This document shows, piece after piece, positions 25,786 to 33,878 of a stretch of DNA of 64,000 nt. The notes beneath the pieces are model-generated. The model saw nothing but the letters and a program-made list of their open reading frames with translations. It ran no database searches and was not told the DNA's origin. Source of the stretch: Halomarina ordinaria (GTDB lineage Archaea > Halobacteriota > Halobacteria > Halobacteriales > Haloarculaceae). The translations under genes were made by a program, and so were the position numbers. The DNA lies in contig NZ_JARRAH010000006.1 of the NCBI RefSeq assembly GCF_030553305.1, forward strand, positions 29,954-93,953. The letters run 5' to 3'. Each line of letters opens with the position of its first letter. Positions within the stretch are counted from its first letter, which is position 1.

Positions 25786-26574
25786 ATGCCGTACGACTAC
25801 GAGAACTTCCGCGTCGAGCGCGAGGGGGACGTCCTCCGCGTCGCCATCGACAGCACGAGCAAGATGAACGCGCTCAACCGGACGATGACCGACGAACTGC
25901 TCGACCTCGCCGTCTCGCTGCACGGCGACGACGTGCGCTGTCTCGCGCTCACCGGCTCCGACGGCGTCTTCTGCGCCGGCGGCGACGTCGCCGGGTTCGC
26001 CGCCGACGCGGACCCGTCGACGGAGATGCGCCGCGGCGCGTCGCTCCTCCACGACGCCGTCGTCCACCTCCGGCGGGCGGAGGTGCCCGTCGTGACGGGC
26101 GTGAACGGGCCGGCCGTCGGCGCGGGCCTGAGCCTCGCCATCCTCGGCGACGTCGTCCTCGCGGGCGAGGGGTCGTACTTCCAGTTCGGCTACCCCCGCA
26201 TCGGGCTGACCGGCGACGGGGGGTCGACGTACTTCCTCCCCCGCCTGCTCGGCCTGCGCGGGGCGCTCGACTTCGCGCTGCGCAACCGCCGCGTGGCGGC
26301 CGCCGAGGCGGTCGAGATGGGCCTCGCGACCGACCTCGTCGCGGCCGACGCCCTCGACGACGAACTGACCGCCGTCAGCGAGGCCCTCGCGGCGGGGCCC
26401 ACCGTCGCGCTCGGGCGGACCCGGCAGTTGCTCGCCGAGAGCTTCGAGCGGGGGTTCGAGGCGCACCTCGCCGCCGAGGCCGACACCATCGCCCGGACCG
26501 CCCGCACCGCCGACTTCGAGGAGGGCGTCCGGTCGTTCACGGAGGGGCGCGACCCCGCGTTCGAGGGGCGCTGA
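25786..26574 (+). CDS. Enoyl-CoA hydratase/isomerase family protein
   Basis: 262 aa crotonase. CLALTGSDGVFCAGGDVAGF gives the first oxyanion-hole segment, GPAVGAGLSLAILGDVVLAG the second, and FQFGYPRIGLTGDGGSTYFL the region with the catalytic acid (FGYPRIGLTGDGG). It acts on CoA thioesters in beta-oxidation or a related pathway. The TATA (gtaaaaac, about 25733-25740) points to a transcript start near 25759, where an out-of-frame ATG opens a frame that overruns the real start; see findings. Confidence 0.9.
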   Translation: MPYDYENFRVEREGDVLRVAIDSTSKMNALNRTMTDELLDLAVSLHGDDVRCLALTGSDGVFCAGGDVAGFAADADPSTEMRRGASLLHDAVVHLRRAEVPVVTGVNGPAVGAGLSLAILGDVVLAGEGSYFQFGYPRIGLTGDGGSTYFLPRLLGLRGALDFALRNRRVAAAEAVEMGLATDLVAADALDDELTAVSEALAAGPTVALGRTRQLLAESFERGFEAHLAAEADTIARTARTADFEEGVRSFTEGRDPAFEGR

Positions 26575-26667
26575 CCGGGGACCGCGCCCGCCGGCGCTCG
26601 CGTCCGACGGTGGTCTGCGGTACCGAGTACCGAAGCTTCTTGTCCCCCTCACCCGACTCCCGCCTCG

Positions 26668-27117
26668 ATGCAGTACTACGAGGACATCGAGGTCGGCGAC
26701 GTGACCGAGTGTGGCAGTCGGACCGTGACGAAGGCGGAGATAATCGACTTCGCCACCCAGTACGACCCCCAGTCGTTCCACGTCGACGAGGAGGCGGCCG
26801 CCGACTCCCCCTACGGGGGGCTCATCGCCAGCGGGTGGCACACGGCGGCGCTCTGTATGCGCCAGCTCGTCGACGGCGTCCTCGGCGAGCAGGCGGGGAT
26901 GGGCGCGCTCGGCGTCGACGAACTGCGGTGGTACCGGCCGGTCCAGCCCGGCGACACCATCTCCGTCACCTCGGAGGTGCTGGAGAAACGCCCCTCCGAG
27001 AGCGACGCGAGCCGCGGGCACGTCACGAGCAAGTTGACGGGCTACAACCAGGACGGCGACGAGGTCATCTCCTGGGTCGGCCTGGGGCTGGTGAAGCGCC
27101 GCGAGGGCGAGCAGTAG
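26668..27117 (+). CDS. MaoC-like (R)-hydratase
   Basis: 149 aa hot-dog fold. The hydratase-2 motif appears as DPQSFHVDEEAAADSPYGGL (about 32-51; Asp and His catalytic), followed by IASGWHTAALCMRQLVDG. RWYRPVQPGDTISVTSEVLE completes the fold. It hydrates enoyl-CoA in the (R) sense. The ATG 26668 starts directly after a short promoter-like region, so it may be leaderless. It lies near the (S)-type hydratase at 25786, so the two stereochemical routes are encoded side by side. Confidence 0.88.
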   Translation: MQYYEDIEVGDVTECGSRTVTKAEIIDFATQYDPQSFHVDEEAAADSPYGGLIASGWHTAALCMRQLVDGVLGEQAGMGALGVDELRWYRPVQPGDTISVTSEVLEKRPSESDASRGHVTSKLTGYNQDGDEVISWVGLGLVKRREGEQ

Positions 27118-27118
27118 G

Positions 27119-28519
27119 CTACTCCCCGCCGTCGGCGCGCGGCCCGTCCCGTCCCTCCCGGGCGAACGCCGCCTCGTGGTCGTCGAGCGCGGTCATCCGC
27201 CGGTACATCGCCACGCGGTCCGTCCGCCCGAGGCGGTGGCGGTAGTAGCCGTAGCCGAGGAGGAACCAGCCGACGAGGACGACGCCGACGGCGGGGAGCT
27301 GGAGCAGCGAGACGACCCAGAAGCCCCCCGTGGCGAGCGCCCCGGCGACGACGGCGAGGGGGAGGCCGCGGTCCCGCCGGAGGCGGAAGACGGCGTTCGC
27401 GTAGTGGTCGGGGAACTCCCGCGGGAGGTTCCACAGGCCGATGGCGCTGAAGAAGTACGCGGTGAGGCTGGCGAGGCCGATGAACGCCGAGAGGCCGATG
27501 AGGTCGTCCGAGAGGGGGACGAGGACGAACGGCGGCAGGCCGAGGACGAGCAGCGCGTAGTGGGGGGTGCCGAAGCGGGGGTGGACGCGCGCGAGCGACC
27601 GGGGGAGGATGCCGTCGCGCCCGGCGCGCATGAGCGTGCGCGAGGAGACCAGCAGGGAGGTGTTGACGCTGGTGACGACGGCGAACAGCGCGCCCGCGGC
27701 GACGAGCCCGACACCCCACGGCGGGAGGAACCGCCGTACGGCGAACGCGAGGTCCGCGGGGTCGCCGAGGTCCGTCCACGGGACGACCCCCACCAGCACG
27801 GCGACGAGGGCGACGTAGAACAGCGTGACGACGACGACACCGCCGAACAGCGCGAGCGGGATGGTCCGGCCGGGGTCGGAAATCTCCTCGCCCAGCTCCA
27901 CGAGGAGTCCGAAGCCGAGGAAGGGGTAGAACAGCGCGACGGCGGCGATACCGAACGCGCCGAGGTCGGGGAACAGCGGCGTGAAGTGCGCCGGCTCGAC
28001 CACCGTCGCGCCGGGGACGATGAACGCGAGGAGGCTCACCACGAGGCCGACGACGAGCAGGAGCTGGACCCGCGCGACGAGTTTCAGGCCGACGAGGTTG
28101 ACGACGAGCACGCCCACGAGCAGGAGGTACATCAGGACGAGCGGGGGGACGTCGACGAAGAAGCGGGCGTACTCGGCGAAGCCCGTCGCCGTCACGAGCA
28201 GGGTGGCCCAGACGACGAGCGGGAGCGTCCACGGGACGAGGAAGCCCCAGAACGGTGCGGTGAGCCGCGAGATGTAGACGTAGAGGCCGCCGGCGACGGG
28301 CATCGCCGACCCCAGCAGCGCGTTGTAGAGGACGACGAACGAGGCGGGAATCGCGGCGAGCACCGCCGCGAGGACGACGCTCGGCCCGGCCGCCCCGGCC
28401 AGCGGGCCGGAGAGGACGAAGATGGGGACGGAGATGGCGTTGCCGACGACCAGCGCCAGGACGGCGAGCAGACCGACGCGGTCGGTGAGCAGGCGCGCCT
28501 CCGCCCCCTCGGCGCTCAT
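27119..28519 (-). CDS. APC-family amino-acid permease
   Basis: 466 aa, 12 membrane segments. LALVVGNAISVPIFVLSGPL (near residues 20-40) is the broken first helix typical of the LeuT-like APC fold. Its ATG overlaps the stop of the small upstream gene (ATGA). It probably imports an amino acid or amine by proton symport; the substrate is unknown. A soluble acidic tail (DDHEAAFAREGRDGPRADGG) ends the protein. Confidence 0.85.
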   Translation of the reverse strand: MSAEGAEARLLTDRVGLLAVLALVVGNAISVPIFVLSGPLAGAAGPSVVLAAVLAAIPASFVVLYNALLGSAMPVAGGLYVYISRLTAPFWGFLVPWTLPLVVWATLLVTATGFAEYARFFVDVPPLVLMYLLLVGVLVVNLVGLKLVARVQLLLVVGLVVSLLAFIVPGATVVEPAHFTPLFPDLGAFGIAAVALFYPFLGFGLLVELGEEISDPGRTIPLALFGGVVVVTLFYVALVAVLVGVVPWTDLGDPADLAFAVRRFLPPWGVGLVAAGALFAVVTSVNTSLLVSSRTLMRAGRDGILPRSLARVHPRFGTPHYALLVLGLPPFVLVPLSDDLIGLSAFIGLASLTAYFFSAIGLWNLPREFPDHYANAVFRLRRDRGLPLAVVAGALATGGFWVVSLLQLPAVGVVLVGWFLLGYGYYRHRLGRTDRVAMYRRMTALDDHEAAFAREGRDGPRADGGE

Positions 28520-28755
28520 CGCGTCGCCCGGAGCTGTCGGAGCCGCCGCCGCGCGACCCACCGGCCGGCGGCGAACCCCGCGACGCTCCCCACGAGGGGT
28601 CCGACCGCCACCAGCGCGGGCGCGAACAGCAACGCGAGGCCGATGCCGAGGCCCATCCCGACGACGAGCCCACCCTCGGGGTACTGGGCGGCCGCCACCG
28701 CACACTCCGCGTCGTCCATCCGGTCGGGCACGTCCCGGTAGCGACCGATTGCCAT
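28516..28755 (-). CDS. Small two-helix membrane protein
   Basis: 79 aa from ATG 28755 (MAIGRYRDVPDRMDDAECAV). One long hydrophobic stretch, LVVGMGLGIGLALLFAPALV-AVGPLVGSVAGFAAGRWVA, forms two membrane segments, followed by a basic tail (RRRLRQLRATR). TATA (actatatc, minus strand, about 28783-28790) is about 31 nt upstream, so the start is leaderless. It overlaps the permease by ATGA and may be an accessory subunit. No family is recognised. Confidence 0.65.
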   Translation of the reverse strand: MAIGRYRDVPDRMDDAECAVAAAQYPEGGLVVGMGLGIGLALLFAPALVAVGPLVGSVAGFAAGRWVARRRLRQLRATR

Positions 28756-28891
28756 GTCAACACACAACAGTAATCGTGGAGATATAGTTTACGGCAAATA
28801 CTGCGGGACGCGGCGTGAGGCGGTCGCCAGCCGGGGGGGAGCGGGTCGTCGTGTCCGCGGTGCCGGGTCGAACGCCGGCGCCGGTCGCCGG

Positions 28892-29839
28892 TCAGTCCGC
28901 CGCGGAGATGTCCTCGCCCCCCTCGACGTGGACGAGTTCCTCGACGGGCGGGAGGTCGGCCTCGGCGTTCGTGATGATCTCGATGCGTCGGGTGAGTTTG
29001 TCGCTGGCGTACTCGACCAGCGGCGTCGAGTCGACCTGGCTGTCCTCGTACTGGACGGTGCCCGCGACGTGGGGCATGAGGTCCTGGAGCGTGGTCTGGA
29101 CGACGGCGGGGTCGACGCCCTCCTCCTGGATGAGTCGCCGGACCTCGTGCATGCCGAAGCCGACGTGGCGCCCCTCGTCGCTCCGGATGCGGGTGACGCC
29201 CTCGATGAGACCCTCCAGGTGGACGGGTTCGCCCTCCACCTCGAGGTCGGCGCCCGTCGGCGACCACGACGACTGGATGCCGTAGTAGCCCGTCTGCGCC
29301 AGCACCGACTCGACGACGAGGTGGTAGTGACAGAACGCCCGGGCGCGGTTCTCGGGGCTGTCGTCGGTGAGCAGGCGCTGCATCGCTGCCTCGGTCTTGT
29401 CGAACAGCGCCACGTAGTCCTCGTTGAAGTAGCGCTGGTCGGTGGGGAGGGTCACCTCGAACCCACAGGCCTCCGCGACGGGGTTTATCACCTCGCGCCA
29501 GTAGCGGTCGAAGAACTGGGTGTGTTTGGCCTCCTCGTATATCTGTGAGGAGAGGAACATCTGGCGGTTGATGTCGTTCGTGACGAGCATCAGCGGGGCG
29601 AGGTCCTCCGTGACGGCCTCCTCGCCGGCGCCGAACAGCGCGAGCGTCCGCCGGAGGCCGTCGAACTGCCGTTCGGTCTGCTCGCGGGCGATGAGGCGCT
29701 CCCGGTCCTGGTCGAGCAACGCCTGGGGGACGTCCTCGTAGGGGTCCCAGTGGCGGTAGACGGCGTTCCGGAAGTAGCCGCCGGCGAAGGAGTCCGGGTC
29801 CAGGCGCATCTCCCTGCTCGTGTCCCGAATCTGCGTCAT
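28892..29839 (-). CDS. R2-like ligand-binding oxidase (R2lox, diiron or Mn/Fe ferritin-like)
   Basis: 315 aa. The carboxylate-bridged metal ligands are visible in order: a Glu before QFDGLRRTLALFGAGEEAVT, IYEEAKHTQFFDRYWREV (ExxH), HLVVESVLAQTGYYG (Glu), and RIRSDEGRHVGFGMHEVRRL (ExxH). It matches R2lox better than ribonucleotide reductase R2: the gene stands alone, with no R1 subunit nearby. R2lox proteins bind a long-chain fatty-acid-like ligand and activate O2. The divergent acyl-CoA ligase (29940) and nearby dehydrogenase fit a lipid substrate. TATA (gctatatacg, around 29865) gives a leaderless start. Confidence 0.85.
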   Translation of the reverse strand: MTQIRDTSREMRLDPDSFAGGYFRNAVYRHWDPYEDVPQALLDQDRERLIAREQTERQFDGLRRTLALFGAGEEAVTEDLAPLMLVTNDINRQMFLSSQIYEEAKHTQFFDRYWREVINPVAEACGFEVTLPTDQRYFNEDYVALFDKTEAAMQRLLTDDSPENRARAFCHYHLVVESVLAQTGYYGIQSSWSPTGADLEVEGEPVHLEGLIEGVTRIRSDEGRHVGFGMHEVRRLIQEEGVDPAVVQTTLQDLMPHVAGTVQYEDSQVDSTPLVEYASDKLTRRIEIITNAEADLPPVEELVHVEGGEDISAAD

Positions 29840-29939
29840 AATCCGTGATAGATTCTGTCAAACGCGTATATAGCTCTGTCGCACCGGTTGACAACTCCGC
29901 GGAGTAACACTTACTACGGGCGTTTCGGTACCACGTGCC

Positions 29940-31526
29940 ATGCGTATCGAGGACGTCGCCGACGACGCGTTCCGGGGGAACGTCGCGAAGCTCCACGACG
30001 AGACCGTCGCCCACCACGGCGACGGCCTCGCCATCGAGATGCACGGCCGGGAGCTGACTCACCGCGAGGTCCAGGCGGCGACGGCGGCCGTCGCCGGCGG
30101 CCTCCACGACCTGGGGCTGGAACCGGGGGACTCGCTCCTGCTCTACCTCCCGAACTGCCCGCAGTACCTGCTCGCGGCGCTCGGGGCGTTCCGCGCCGGA
30201 GTGGTCGTCTCGCCGGTCAACCCCCAGTACAAGGTCCGTGAACTGAGCTACCAGCTCGAGGACGCCGACGCCTCGGCCATCGTCACCCACGCCGCCCTGC
30301 GCGAGACGGTCGCGGAGACGGTGACCGAGACCGACCGCGAGCCGGTGGTCGTGACGGTCGGGGAGTCGGTCCCCGAGGGCGACGTCCCCTTCGAGGCGGT
30401 GCGGGGCGAGGCGACGCTCGTCGAGCGCGACGACGACGACGTGGCGCTGTTGCCGTACACGAGCGGGACGACCGGCCGGCCGAAGGGGGTCGAACTCACC
30501 CACCGCAACGTCCGCGCCCAGACGGTCGCCACCCTCACGAGCGGCTACGACGACCTCCCCGGCGACGAGGTGCGGAGCCTCATCTGGCTCCCCCTCTACC
30601 ACATCACGGGCTTCACGCACACGGCGTGGCAGCCGCTGGTCCGCGGGGGGACGCTCTACCTCCGCAACCCGACCGACTGGGACGCGGACGACGCGATGGC
30701 GCTCGTCGAGGACGCGGGCATCACCCACTTCGTCGGCGTCACCGCGATGTACGTCGACATGGTCACCGCCGACTCCTTCGGCGAGCACGACCTGGGCAGT
30801 CTGGTGCAGGCCGCGGAGGGGGGCGCGAAGATGTCCGTCGCCGTCCAGCGGGAGTTCGAGGCCGTCGCGGGCGTCGAGATGTCCGAGGGCTACGGGCTCA
30901 CCGAGACCAACGGCGCGACCCACTCCCAGCAGGGGTCGACCTACGGCCTGCGCCACGGGACGGTCGGCCAGCCCCTCCGGATGACCGACTGTAAACTCGT
31001 CGACGACGCCGGCGAGGAGGTCGGCGTCGGCGAGGAGGGCGAACTGCTCGTGCGCGGCCCGCAGGTGATGCGCGGCTACCGCAACATGCCCGAGGTGACG
31101 GCCGCCGCGTTCACCGACGCGGGCTACTTCCGCACGGGCGACATCGCCCGTCGCGACGGCGAGAACTACTACGAGATCGTCGACCGCAAGACGCACATGA
31201 TCGTCTCGGCGGGCTACAACGTCTACCCGAGCGAGGTCGAGGAGGTGCTCCACGAACACGAGGCGGTCGCCGACGTCGCCGTCGTCGGCGTTCCCGACGA
31301 GCGACGCAACGAGGTGCCCATCGCCTACGTCGTCACCCGCCCCGACGTCGAAGCGGGGTCGGACGTCACCGCCGAGGCACTCAAACAGCACTGTCTGGAG
31401 ACCATCGCGGAGTACAAACACCCCCGCGAGGTCCGCTTCCTCGAGGAACTCCCCCGGACCGCGAGCGGGAAGGTACAGAAGTTCAAACTGGAGGCGCGCG
31501 ACGACGCCACCCACGGCGAGGCCTGA
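29940..31526 (+). CDS. Long-chain acyl-CoA ligase (AMP-forming)
   Basis: 528 aa ANL family. LLPYTSGTTGRPKGVELTHR (about 169-188) is the P-loop, EGYGLTETNGATHSQQ the A5 motif, and YYEIVDRKTHMIVSAGYNVY with PSEVEEVLHEHEAV the hinge. TASGKVQKFKL at the C-terminus carries the catalytic Lys. It activates a fatty or aromatic acid to its CoA thioester. It is divergent from the R2lox gene and ends three nt from the convergent hydrolase. Confidence 0.92.
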   Translation: MRIEDVADDAFRGNVAKLHDETVAHHGDGLAIEMHGRELTHREVQAATAAVAGGLHDLGLEPGDSLLLYLPNCPQYLLAALGAFRAGVVVSPVNPQYKVRELSYQLEDADASAIVTHAALRETVAETVTETDREPVVVTVGESVPEGDVPFEAVRGEATLVERDDDDVALLPYTSGTTGRPKGVELTHRNVRAQTVATLTSGYDDLPGDEVRSLIWLPLYHITGFTHTAWQPLVRGGTLYLRNPTDWDADDAMALVEDAGITHFVGVTAMYVDMVTADSFGEHDLGSLVQAAEGGAKMSVAVQREFEAVAGVEMSEGYGLTETNGATHSQQGSTYGLRHGTVGQPLRMTDCKLVDDAGEEVGVGEEGELLVRGPQVMRGYRNMPEVTAAAFTDAGYFRTGDIARRDGENYYEIVDRKTHMIVSAGYNVYPSEVEEVLHEHEAVADVAVVGVPDERRNEVPIAYVVTRPDVEAGSDVTAEALKQHCLETIAEYKHPREVRFLEELPRTASGKVQKFKLEARDDATHGEA

Positions 31527-31529
31527 CCC

Positions 31530-32531
31530 CTACACGGCGACGTAGCGCCTGACGCCGTCGTCGACCCGGTAGACGACCGCTCCCCGCTCGTCGAGCGTCC
31601 CGAGCGCCCCGACGGTGTCGAGCAGCGGGGCCGGGTAGCGCAGTTCGTCGCCCCCGAGGCGGGCGAGCGTCACCGCGTAGGGGGAGGCGGGGCCGACGCG
31701 CTCGACGGTCGCGAGTACGTCGGCGACCAGACGGTCGAGCGACGCCCGCGACCGCTCGAGGACGCCCTTCGCGTCCTCGAACGGCGGACCGTGGCCGGCG
31801 TACACCCGTCGCGGCTCCCGCCGGTCGAGTGCCGCTTCCAACCTCCCGTACCCACGGTAGAACGCCGCGACGGCGTCGTACGCCCCCCGGTCGAGGCCGA
31901 CGTCGAGGGCGGCGGCGCGGAACGGTTCGACGAGCGCGTCGCCGGAGAACAGCACCGTCTCCGCCCCGTCGCTCGCGAAGAGGCAGGCGTGACCGGTCTG
32001 GTGGCCGGGCGTGTGGACCGGTTCCAGCGAGAGGTCGGCGACGGGAAACGCCTCGCCGTACTCGAAGGGGACGGCCACCGCGTCGGGCGGGAGGAGACGG
32101 CGGTTGCGTTCGAGCGAGTCGACGGCGCGCGCGACCTGTGCGTCGAGTTCGCGAGGCGGGAGGCCGACGCTCGCGGCCGTCTCGCGGACGCGCGCCTCCA
32201 GGTCGGCGGGGTCCCGTCGCAACTGCTCGCAGACGGCCCGGGGGGCGTACAGCCGCGCGTCGGCCGCGACGAACGCCGGGACCTGGCCGATGTGGTCGGA
32301 GTGCGGGTGGGTGAGGACGACGTGCTCGATATCGGCGACGGTGTACCCGCGCTCTGCGAGGCCCTCGTCGAGTACGTCCTCCGAGCGCTCGTCGACGTGG
32401 CCCGCGTCCACGAGCACCGGTTCCTCCCCCTCGACGAGGAAGGCGGCGGCGTGCCCCGGCGGCCAGGGCACGGGCGTCTCGATGCGGTGGACGCGCGCGG
32501 CGAGCGAGTACTCCAGGGGGTCGCGCGTCAC
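31530..32531 (-). CDS. Metallo-beta-lactamase-fold hydrolase
   Basis: 333 aa from GTG 32531. HVVLTHPHSDHIGQVPAFVA is the HxHxDH metal motif (about residues 72-91). PVHTPGHQTGHACLFASDGA and FSGDALVEPF supply further ligands, and VYAGHGPPFEDAKGVLERSR the last His. A C-terminal winged-helix-like part resembles LACTB2-type enzymes. It follows the acyl-CoA dehydrogenase by one nt, so it could be a thioesterase of the same pathway; this is inferred. Confidence 0.85.
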   Translation of the reverse strand: MTRDPLEYSLAARVHRIETPVPWPPGHAAAFLVEGEEPVLVDAGHVDERSEDVLDEGLAERGYTVADIEHVVLTHPHSDHIGQVPAFVAADARLYAPRAVCEQLRRDPADLEARVRETAASVGLPPRELDAQVARAVDSLERNRRLLPPDAVAVPFEYGEAFPVADLSLEPVHTPGHQTGHACLFASDGAETVLFSGDALVEPFRAAALDVGLDRGAYDAVAAFYRGYGRLEAALDRREPRRVYAGHGPPFEDAKGVLERSRASLDRLVADVLATVERVGPASPYAVTLARLGGDELRYPAPLLDTVGALGTLDERGAVVYRVDDGVRRYVAV

Positions 32532-32532
32532 G

Positions 32533-33723
32533 TCAGATGAGCTCCCGGGCGATGGTGCGCTTCTGTATCTCGTCGGTCCCCTCGAAGATGCGCAGGACGC
32601 GCGCGGTCCGGTACTGGCGCTCGATGGGCTGGTCCTTCATGAAGCCGGCGCCGCCGTACACCTGCATGGCGACGTCCGCCGCGCGGTTGTTGAGCTGTGC
32701 GCCCCGGAGCTTCGCCATCGACTCCTCCTTGCGGGCGCGCTCGCCCTCGTCTATCTTCCAGGCGGCGTAGCGGTAGAGCTGTCGCGTCGTCTCGGCGTCC
32801 GTCGCGAGGTCGGCGAGCTGGAAGGAGACGCCCTGGCGGTGACCGATGGGTTTGCCGAACGTCTCGCGCTCGCGGGCGTACTCCACCGCGAGGTCGAGGA
32901 GGAACTGCGCGTTCCCGACGGCGTTCGCCGCGATGTTGATGCGCCCGCCGCCGATCCAGTTCATCGCGGTCTGGAACCCTCTGTCTACCTCCCCGAGGAC
33001 CTGCCCCTCGTCGACGCGCACGCCGTCGAAGCGGAGTTCGCACTGCCCGCCCGGGGTGAGCCCCATCGTCCGGTGGACCTTCGCCACCTCGTAGTCCTCG
33101 CTGTCGACGAGGAAACAGGTGATGCCCTCGTAGTCGCCCTTCTCACCGGCGGTGCGCGCGAACACCATCGCGAAGTCGGCGTAGGGGCCGTTCGTGATCC
33201 AGTACTTGTTCGCGTCGATGACCCACTCGTCGCCGTCCCGCTCGGCGGTGGCGTCCATGTAGTGGGGGTCGCTCCCGTGGTCGGGTTCGGTGAGCGCGAA
33301 ACACGTCGTCACCTCCCCGGCCATCAGCGGGTCGAGGTAGCGCTCGCGCTGGTCCTCGTCGCACGCGAGCAGCACCGGCGTCGGCCCGCCCGCGCCGCCG
33401 GTGATGGCGCCGTGGAAGCCCGGCGGCCGGTCGGCGAGGTGTTCGACGACGACGGCGTTCGTGAGGACCGAGAGCCCCCCGCCACCGACCTCCTCGGGCA
33501 TCCCCATCCCGTAGAAACCCGCCTCGGCGCTCCTCTCCCGTATCGTCTCGACGATTTCGCGGTACGCGGGGACCTGATAGCCGTCCTCGTCGACGATGTG
33601 GCGCTGGTAGTCCTCCCCGAGGAACTCCGGGTGGGCGTCCTCCAGCGGTGCGACCTCGCGCTCGATGAAGTCGTCGAGGGCCTTCGTTATCTGGACCGCC
33701 TCGGACGGTTCGCTGAAGTCCAT
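32533..33723 (-). CDS. Acyl-CoA dehydrogenase
   Basis: 396 aa from ATG 33723 (MDFSEPSEAVQITKALDDFI). FALTEPDHGSDPHYMD is the FAD/substrate motif in the middle domain. RETFGKPIGHRQGVSFQLAD and YGGAGFMKDQPIERQYRTAR belong to the C-terminal helical domain, with the closing FEGTDEIQKRTIARELI. It oxidises acyl-CoA to enoyl-CoA and passes electrons to ETF. A TATA (aaactatgtag, minus strand, around 33750) gives a leaderless start. Confidence 0.92.
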   Translation of the reverse strand: MDFSEPSEAVQITKALDDFIEREVAPLEDAHPEFLGEDYQRHIVDEDGYQVPAYREIVETIRERSAEAGFYGMGMPEEVGGGGLSVLTNAVVVEHLADRPPGFHGAITGGAGGPTPVLLACDEDQRERYLDPLMAGEVTTCFALTEPDHGSDPHYMDATAERDGDEWVIDANKYWITNGPYADFAMVFARTAGEKGDYEGITCFLVDSEDYEVAKVHRTMGLTPGGQCELRFDGVRVDEGQVLGEVDRGFQTAMNWIGGGRINIAANAVGNAQFLLDLAVEYARERETFGKPIGHRQGVSFQLADLATDAETTRQLYRYAAWKIDEGERARKEESMAKLRGAQLNNRAADVAMQVYGGAGFMKDQPIERQYRTARVLRIFEGTDEIQKRTIARELI

Positions 33724-33798
33724 GCCACACACTATCAAGTATCCTACATAGTTTTTCGTGTATGAGTTCCGTACTTTTGCGTGCCGGTCAGTTCGGTG

Positions 33799-33808
33799 CG
33801 TTATTGAC
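33799..33808 (+). promoter_or_regulatory. TATA-like element for the 33831/33875 transcript
   Basis: gcgttattgac lies 25-30 nt above the mini-ORF ATG at 33831. Confidence 0.4.
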
Positions 33809-33830
33809 GGGACAGGGCGAGTCGAACGGT

Positions 33831-33878
33831 ATGTGCGCGCTACCGAGGGTATCCGCGTCCCGAGGGACCACCGCGTGA
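33831..33878 (+). promoter_or_regulatory. Leaderless mini-ORF before the MFS transporter
   Basis: The 15-codon frame MCALPRVSASRGTTA has no acidic residue. Its TGA overlaps the GTG of the MFS gene (GTGA at 33875-33878). It shows that the pattern is not limited to glycan genes. Confidence 0.45.

Noticed and set aside
24465..27245. A 926-codon open frame on the plus strand
   Set aside because: It is a shadow of the thiolase cluster, the hydratase and the MaoC gene, with Arg-rich composition and no recognisable domain.
27042..31514. A 1490-codon open frame on the minus strand
   Set aside because: It runs antisense or out of frame across the permease, the R2lox gene and the acyl-CoA ligase, and its product is rich in Arg and Pro. 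Long chance frames are expected at this GC content.
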